The notes under the pieces were generated by a model that did not search any database, was not told the origin of the DNA, and saw nothing but the letters and a program-made list of their open reading frames with translations. Shown piece by piece: positions 30,054 to 33,315 of a stretch of DNA of 33,315 nucleotides. Each line of letters opens with the position of its first letter. The stretch's first letter is position 1. The position numbers and the translations under genes were made by a program. This DNA comes from a virus: IMG/VR virus record IMGVR_UViG_3300045135_003611, positions 1 through 33,315 of that record. One strand, 5' to 3'.

Positions 30054-30494
30054 ATGTCTGAAACCATGATGGGGCTGGGCGGTTACCGGTTTTCACTAAC
30101 CAGTGCCGCCTATCAGGAGTTGCGCAGAAGCAATGCCTATCGCTGGCAGGCTCAGGAGCGATTGCAACGTCTACCGGCACAACAGTTTGTCGGCCCGGGT
30201 AGTGAGACGCTTGATCTCAAGGGCACAATCTATCCCCACTATCAGGGAGGAATGAAGCAGATCGATCTGATGCGTTCACAGGCAGGCCGAGGTGAGCCCT
30301 TGTTGCTGGTCGATGGTCTGGGCCTTATCTGGGGCCGGTGGGTTATTTTGCAGGTCGATGAAACTCAAACCGTCATGCTGACCAATGGCCAGCCAAGAAA
30401 ACTGGAGTTTCAACTACGGCTGGTGCGATATGGGGACGACGCCAGGGATGGCGGAGGTAGAACAATGTCTGGAACAAATGTCGAGGATCAGTAA
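30054..30494 (+). CDS. U: Tail protein U (P2 gpU-like)
   Basis: The 146-residue product shows the P2 gpU pattern: MMGLGGYRFSLTSAAYQELR at the N-terminus, followed by ERLQRLPAQQFVGPGSETLD and GLGLIWGRWVILQVDETQT. It works in tail completion next to X and D. Its last codons contain a GGGA-loop hairpin (copy D). It overlaps gene X by one base (TAATG junction). Confidence 0.92.
   Translation: MSETMMGLGGYRFSLTSAAYQELRRSNAYRWQAQERLQRLPAQQFVGPGSETLDLKGTIYPHYQGGMKQIDLMRSQAGRGEPLLLVDGLGLIWGRWVILQVDETQTVMLTNGQPRKLEFQLRLVRYGDDARDGGGRTMSGTNVEDQ
30440..30453. repeat. GGGA-loop hairpin, copy D (3' end of gpU)
   Basis: CGCCA-GGGA-TGGCG is a perfect 5-bp stem with the loop shared by the other copies, placed about 40 bases ahead of the gpX start. 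It is within the U coding frame, so coding constraint could in part explain it. Confidence 0.5.
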
Positions 30495-30703
30495 TGGCTC
30501 AATATCGCACGCGTGAAGGCGACATGCTCGATGCCATATGCAAAGCCTGGTATGGCGAATCATCCCGATACACCGAGGCGGTACTCGAGAGTAATCCCGG
30601 ACTTGCTGATCTGGGTGCGGTACTGCCAGCCGGTGTCATCATTGAATTACCGGAATTTCCAGACCTGTCTGTCAAGCAGGGTTCAATCAGATTGTGGGAC
30701 TGA
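30494..30703 (+). CDS. X: Tail protein X (P2 gpX-like)
   Basis: The 69-residue protein has the tail X pattern, a LysM-like fold: YRTREGDMLDAICKAWYGES, then LESNPGLADLGAVLPAGVII and ELPEFPD. It is a small tail-tip or spike-associated protein. It is tightly coupled between U and D, as in P2. Confidence 0.92.
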   Translation: MAQYRTREGDMLDAICKAWYGESSRYTEAVLESNPGLADLGAVLPAGVIIELPEFPDLSVKQGSIRLWD

Positions 30704-30706
30704 GGT

Positions 30707-31744
30707 ATGACACCGGATTTTCGGATACTGGCCGATAGTCAGGATATTACTGATCGCATTAAGGATCGGTTGTTATCCCTGCGTGTTACCGACGAAGCCG
30801 GTATCAAGTCCGATACAGTTGAAATCAAACTCGATGATCGTGATGCCCTGATTGCCTGGCCAGAGCATGGTGCAGAACTGGAAGTATCTCTGGGATATGC
30901 CGCACAAGGAAGTGCTAATGCCGCGTCAGCCATGGATGGCGTGAGCGGCCCAAAGGCAGGATTAACCAGGATGGGGCTGTATGTTGTCGATGAAGTTGAA
31001 CATGGCGGTCCACCCAATGCGCTGACGATACGGGCAAAAGCCTCCGACATGCGCCAGAGTCTCAAGGCACCGAGAACAAGGGTCTGGGACAATGTCACAC
31101 TGGCCGATATGGTGACCACCATTGCCGGTGAACATGGCCTGGTACCCAAGATCAGTGAGACGCTGGCAGTGGTCAGCTACACCCATCTGGACCAGACAGA
31201 GGAATCCGATTTGCACCTGTTGACGCGGCTTGCCCGTGAAAACAGTGCCGTAACCAAGCCTGTCGCAGGAAATCTGATCTTTGCAACCCGGGGAGAAGCC
31301 AAAAGCATCTCCGGCCAAGAATTACCCGCGATTCAGGTTGTGGCACACCAGATCCAACGCCACCAAATGACACAGGCGGACCGGGGCAAGTACGCTGCTG
31401 TACTGACCCATTGGCATGACCCAATGAAAGCTGAGCGTGTGCCGGTAAAGGTTGGTCAGGGCAAACCGGTTTATACCTTGCGCCATACCTATTCGGATAG
31501 TGACCAAGCCACTCGGGCTGCACAGGCAAAGCTGGAAGCGCTACAGCGAGGCACCGGCACCCTGAGCCTGACATTGATTGGAGACAGTGACCTGATGGCG
31601 GAAGCCAAACTTGAACTGAAAGGCATACGTGATCGTGTCGATGGTGAATGGCTCATTCAACGCGTCGAGCATCAATTCGACAACCAGGGTTTCGTGACCC
31701 GTATTGAGGCCGAAAAATCTGCCAGGAGCAGATTTTCGCGCTAG
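30707..31744 (+). CDS. D: Late control/tail protein D (P2 gpD-like)
   Basis: The 345-residue product matches P2 gpD: PDFRILADSQDITDRIKDRL, SDTVEIKLDDRDALIAWPEH, and WDNVTLADMVTTIAGEHGLV with a later LDQTEESDLHLLTRLARE. It is homologous to T4 gp27-like hub proteins and forms the trimeric baseplate hub above the spike. It closes the tail operon. A 6-bp hairpin and a terminator lie after it. Confidence 0.93.
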   Translation: MTPDFRILADSQDITDRIKDRLLSLRVTDEAGIKSDTVEIKLDDRDALIAWPEHGAELEVSLGYAAQGSANAASAMDGVSGPKAGLTRMGLYVVDEVEHGGPPNALTIRAKASDMRQSLKAPRTRVWDNVTLADMVTTIAGEHGLVPKISETLAVVSYTHLDQTEESDLHLLTRLARENSAVTKPVAGNLIFATRGEAKSISGQELPAIQVVAHQIQRHQMTQADRGKYAAVLTHWHDPMKAERVPVKVGQGKPVYTLRHTYSDSDQATRAAQAKLEALQRGTGTLSLTLIGDSDLMAEAKLELKGIRDRVDGEWLIQRVEHQFDNQGFVTRIEAEKSARSRFSR

Positions 31745-31758
31745 CCCCAAAGGGGTGA

Positions 31759-31774
31759 AACGCATGGATGCGTT
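31759..31774. repeat. Hairpin with TGGA loop, copy F (after gpD)
   Basis: AACGCA-TGGA-TGCGTT is a perfect 6-bp stem. Its core CATGGATG differs by one base from the CAGGGATG core of copies B to E. It lies 15 bases after the gpD stop. The gap 31745-31914 otherwise holds a terminator and copy E. Confidence 0.5.
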
Positions 31775-31824
31775 GAACAAACGCCGAAACCATAATCCAA
31801 ACCCAATAAGAACAGATTAACCAG

Positions 31825-31848
31825 ACCCGCCCGATTGGCGGGTTTTTT
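31825..31848 (+). terminator. Rho-independent terminator after the tail operon
   Basis: ACCCGCC (31825-31831) pairs with GGCGGGT (31837-31843) around CGATT and runs into six T (31843-31848). It separates the tail operon from the lysis genes, which may therefore need read-through or their own promoter. Confidence 0.85.
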
Positions 31849-31850
31849 AT

Positions 31851-31898
31851 GTACAGGAAGTACGGTATGTCGCGATGGCAGGGATGCCAAAGAGCGAC
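31851..31898. repeat. Structured intergenic element, copy E (upstream of lysis genes)
   Basis: Hairpin I is GTAC-AGGAA-GTAC (31851-31863). Hairpin II has outer GTCGC (31869-31873) / GCGAC (31894-31898) and inner GGCA-GGGA-TGCC (31877-31888). Compared with copy C the inner stem has exchanged bases on both sides, so pairing is preserved. Confidence 0.7.
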
Positions 31899-31914
31899 CG
31901 TTTTAGAGGTCCCC

Positions 31915-32202
31915 ATGAACAGCCAAGAAAAAGACAAACCAATGGTCAACCTGCGCAGAGAGGAATTTGAAGAGATGCTCAACTGTGCGGCTGAACGAGG
32001 TGCTCGGCGAGCGCTGCACGACGTGGGACTTGATGGCGATGACGCAGCCGAAGACATCCGTGACCTGCGTTCACTACTCAAAGCCATTCATGTTGCCAAG
32101 CATACTGCCTGGCAGACCGTTATCCGCATTACCACAACTGGCCTGATCATCGCGCTGATGGCCGGAGCCGTGATCAAACTGAAACTCTTTGGAGGACATT
32201 AA
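31915..32202 (+). CDS. Small single-TM phage protein (DUF6127-like)
   Basis: From ATG 31915 (upstream GAGG at 31906) the product is 95 residues. The segment VNLRREEFEEMLNCAAERGA, followed by RRALHDVGLDGDDAAEDIRD and HTAWQTVIRITTTGLIIALM, matches the pattern I recall for DUF6127. It has one C-terminal membrane helix (about residues 72-90) and a charged N-terminal part. Placed ahead of the holin-like and lysozyme genes, it may be an antiholin or a regulator of lysis; that is inference. Longer frames from 31849 run through copy E and are rejected. Confidence 0.75.
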   Translation: MNSQEKDKPMVNLRREEFEEMLNCAAERGARRALHDVGLDGDDAAEDIRDLRSLLKAIHVAKHTAWQTVIRITTTGLIIALMAGAVIKLKLFGGH

Positions 32203-32203
32203 G

Positions 32204-32662
32204 ATGCTGACACTATTAGGCAGTCTGCTAGGTTTTGTTTCCAGCGCCTTTCCGGATCTGCTGGGTCTGTGGCGGGATAGTCAGGACCGGAAACACGAAC
32301 TGGCCATTCTGGACCGGCAAATGGAACAGATGAAACTCGGCCACAACCAGCGATTGGAAGAGATCTCGGTGGAGGCTGATATCGCCGAGAGTCGAGCGCT
32401 GTACCAACATGACACCCAGCCATCAGGTGTGCGCTGGGTCGATGGGCTGCGCGCCTCGGTACGACCGTTAATCACCTATGCCTTCTTTCTGCTTTTTACC
32501 GCAGTGAAGGTCAGTGCCTTGATTGTGCTGGTCAACGAGCAGGGTATGACATTGATCGAAGCCTTACCCCAGATATGGGACCCGGAAACCCAGGCTCTGT
32601 TTGCCGCTGTGATGAGCTTCTGGTTTGGCCAGCGTGCGCTGACAAAGCTGAGAGGTCAGTAG
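32204..32662 (+). CDS. Holin-like membrane protein (3-TM, GTA-holin type)
   Basis: ATG 32204 with GGAGG at 32191-32195 gives 152 residues. The N-terminal helix (MLTLLGSLLGFVSSAFPDLL), an amphipathic charged middle (KHELAILDRQMEQMKLGHNQ) and two C-terminal hydrophobic segments (RPLITYAFFLLFTAVKVSAL and near ALFAAVMSFWFGQ) fit the three-TM holin group. It would permeabilise the inner membrane to release the lysozyme, which has no signal peptide. An in-frame TTG at 32189 is less likely. Confidence 0.75.
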   Translation: MLTLLGSLLGFVSSAFPDLLGLWRDSQDRKHELAILDRQMEQMKLGHNQRLEEISVEADIAESRALYQHDTQPSGVRWVDGLRASVRPLITYAFFLLFTAVKVSALIVLVNEQGMTLIEALPQIWDPETQALFAAVMSFWFGQRALTKLRGQ

Positions 32663-32663
32663 G

Positions 32664-33104
32664 ATGCGGACCATTTCTGAAACAGGACTGGATCTGATCA
32701 AGCACTTTGAAGGCTTTTCGAAAACGATCTACATCTGCCCGGCCGGGTACCCAACCATCGGCTACGGCCATGTAATTCGAAACGATGAAAATGATCGATT
32801 CTCTGATGGGATCGACCAGGAACAGGGAGAGGAGTTGCTGCGCCGCGACGCCCAAGTAGCAGAGCGTGCCGTCCTGCGATTAATCACGGTGCCGCTCACT
32901 GATGGCCAGTTCGACGCCCTGGTCTCGTTCACCTTCAATCTGGGCAGTGGTGCGCTGCAGCGATCCACCCTGAGAAGCAGACTCAATCGGCAGGAGTATG
33001 TATCGGCAGCAGAAGAGTTTCGTCGCTGGGTCTGGGCGGACGGCCACAAACTCAAAGGTTTGATCAAACGCCGGGAAGCGGAGAAAGTGTTATTTGTCTA
33101 TTGA
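32664..33104 (+). CDS. Endolysin, T4-type lysozyme (GH24) with E-C-T triad
   Basis: The 146-residue protein matches phage lysozymes: LIKHFEGFSKTIYICPAGYP, TIGYGH, and LTDGQFDALVSFTFNLGSGA. Glu16, Cys25 and Thr31 occupy the E-x8-D/C-x5-T positions; Cys in place of Asp is known in some phage lysozymes, so activity is plausible. It cleaves peptidoglycan between MurNAc and GlcNAc. No signal peptide or SAR domain is visible, consistent with a classical holin. No spanin gene follows within the window. Confidence 0.92.
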   Translation: MRTISETGLDLIKHFEGFSKTIYICPAGYPTIGYGHVIRNDENDRFSDGIDQEQGEELLRRDAQVAERAVLRLITVPLTDGQFDALVSFTFNLGSGALQRSTLRSRLNRQEYVSAAEEFRRWVWADGHKLKGLIKRREAEKVLFVY

Positions 33105-33121
33105 AAACAAATGCTTATAAT

Positions 33122-33172
33122 CCCCATGGCTTCATCCTCATCAGAGAGAATGAAGCCATGGGGCTTTTTTTT
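33122..33172 (+). terminator. Strong Rho-independent terminator after the lysis genes
   Basis: CCCCATGGCTTCAT (33122-33135) pairs perfectly with ATGAAGCCATGGGG (33150-33163) over a 14-base loop and is followed by C and eight T (33165-33172). It ends the late region. Confidence 0.92.
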
Positions 33173-33224
33173 GGCGTTTCAAGGTTGAATCCGCCGTTTG
33201 TAACATTCTGTAACGCTTTTTTGG

Positions 33225-33253
33225 TTGTTTGTTCTACTAAAAAACAATATAAT
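33225..33253 (+). promoter_or_regulatory. Sigma-70-type promoter reading out of the window
   Basis: TTGTTT (33225-33230), a 17-base spacer, and a perfect TATAAT (33248-33253) predict a start near 33260. No ORF lies downstream before the window ends, so it serves a gene or small RNA beyond, or the short transcript noted next. Confidence 0.75.
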
Positions 33254-33282
33254 GCTAAGGTTTTTTGAGTGGATTTACGGGT

Positions 33283-33315
33283 AGGTGCGCATTTCTGAGT
33301 AACAGCGCCTTTTTT
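33283..33315 (+). terminator. Possible terminator at the window edge
   Basis: AGGTGC (33283-33288) can pair with GCGCCT (33305-33310) with one G-T pair around a 16-base loop, and the window ends in six T. With the promoter at 33225-33253 this would make a transcript of about 55 bases. The stem is weak and the sequence stops at the T run. Confidence 0.4.

Noticed and set aside
1-33315. tRNA, rRNA, integrase, repressor or insertion sequence
   Set aside because: I looked for these and saw no cloverleaf, rRNA stretch, recombinase motif or transposase within the window; they may lie outside it.

Overview
The window is most of a temperate-type tailed phage (prophage or phage contig) of a Gram-negative, probably gammaproteobacterial, host. 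No 16S rRNA, tRNA or clear host gene is visible, so the host is inferred only from the gene families. The virion is a chimera. The packaging and head genes are of the lambda type (Nu1/GpA terminase, gpW, portal, S49 protease with nested scaffold, gpD, gpE, head-tail joining, Z and U-like proteins). The tail is contractile and of the P2 type (V, W, J, I, fibre, FI sheath, FII tube, E/E' with a T TTT TTG frameshift site, T, U, X, D).

Layout: (1) 1-8544, + strand: a tightly coupled early operon for DNA metabolism. It holds an HTH protein (cut by the window edge), two unknowns, a Sak4-like RecA-fold ATPase, a DUF669 SSB-like protein, a DEAD/DEAH helicase, a small zinc-finger protein (DUF6511-like), a Cas4-like Fe-S PD-(D/E)XK nuclease, a TOPRIM primase-RepA-like helicase, a RuvC-like resolvase and a DUF6362-like HTH protein. 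A dense cluster of nine heptamer repeats (candidate iterons) lies in the 5' part of the resolvase ORF. (2) 8545-8803: a terminator and a GC-rich gene-free segment. (3) 8804-10051: a ParB-domain/DNA methyltransferase fusion, ending at a bidirectional terminator. (4) 10087-11292, - strand: four small genes, including a DUF3489-like protein, read leftward from a divergent control region at 11293-11411. (5) 11412-20214: lambda-like packaging, head and neck genes. (6) 20198-31744: P2-like baseplate, fibre, sheath, tube, tape measure and tail-tip genes. Inside this block (23671-25196) is a three-gene cassette in which one protein has the full HxD...H...R signature of a 2OG-Fe(II) oxygenase and its neighbour looks like a degenerate relative. 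(7) 31915-33104: a small membrane protein, a 3-TM holin-like protein and a T4-type lysozyme, closed by a strong terminator. (8) 33173-33315: a good sigma-70 promoter that reads out of the window.

The least expected feature is a family of small covarying hairpins (loop GGGA, plus a companion hairpin with an AGGA-type loop) placed at tail and lysis gene junctions (21121, 27585-27680, 29991, 30440, 31759, 31851). Stem sequences differ between copies while pairing is kept. The iteron cluster and the oxygenase-like cassette are the next most interesting items.
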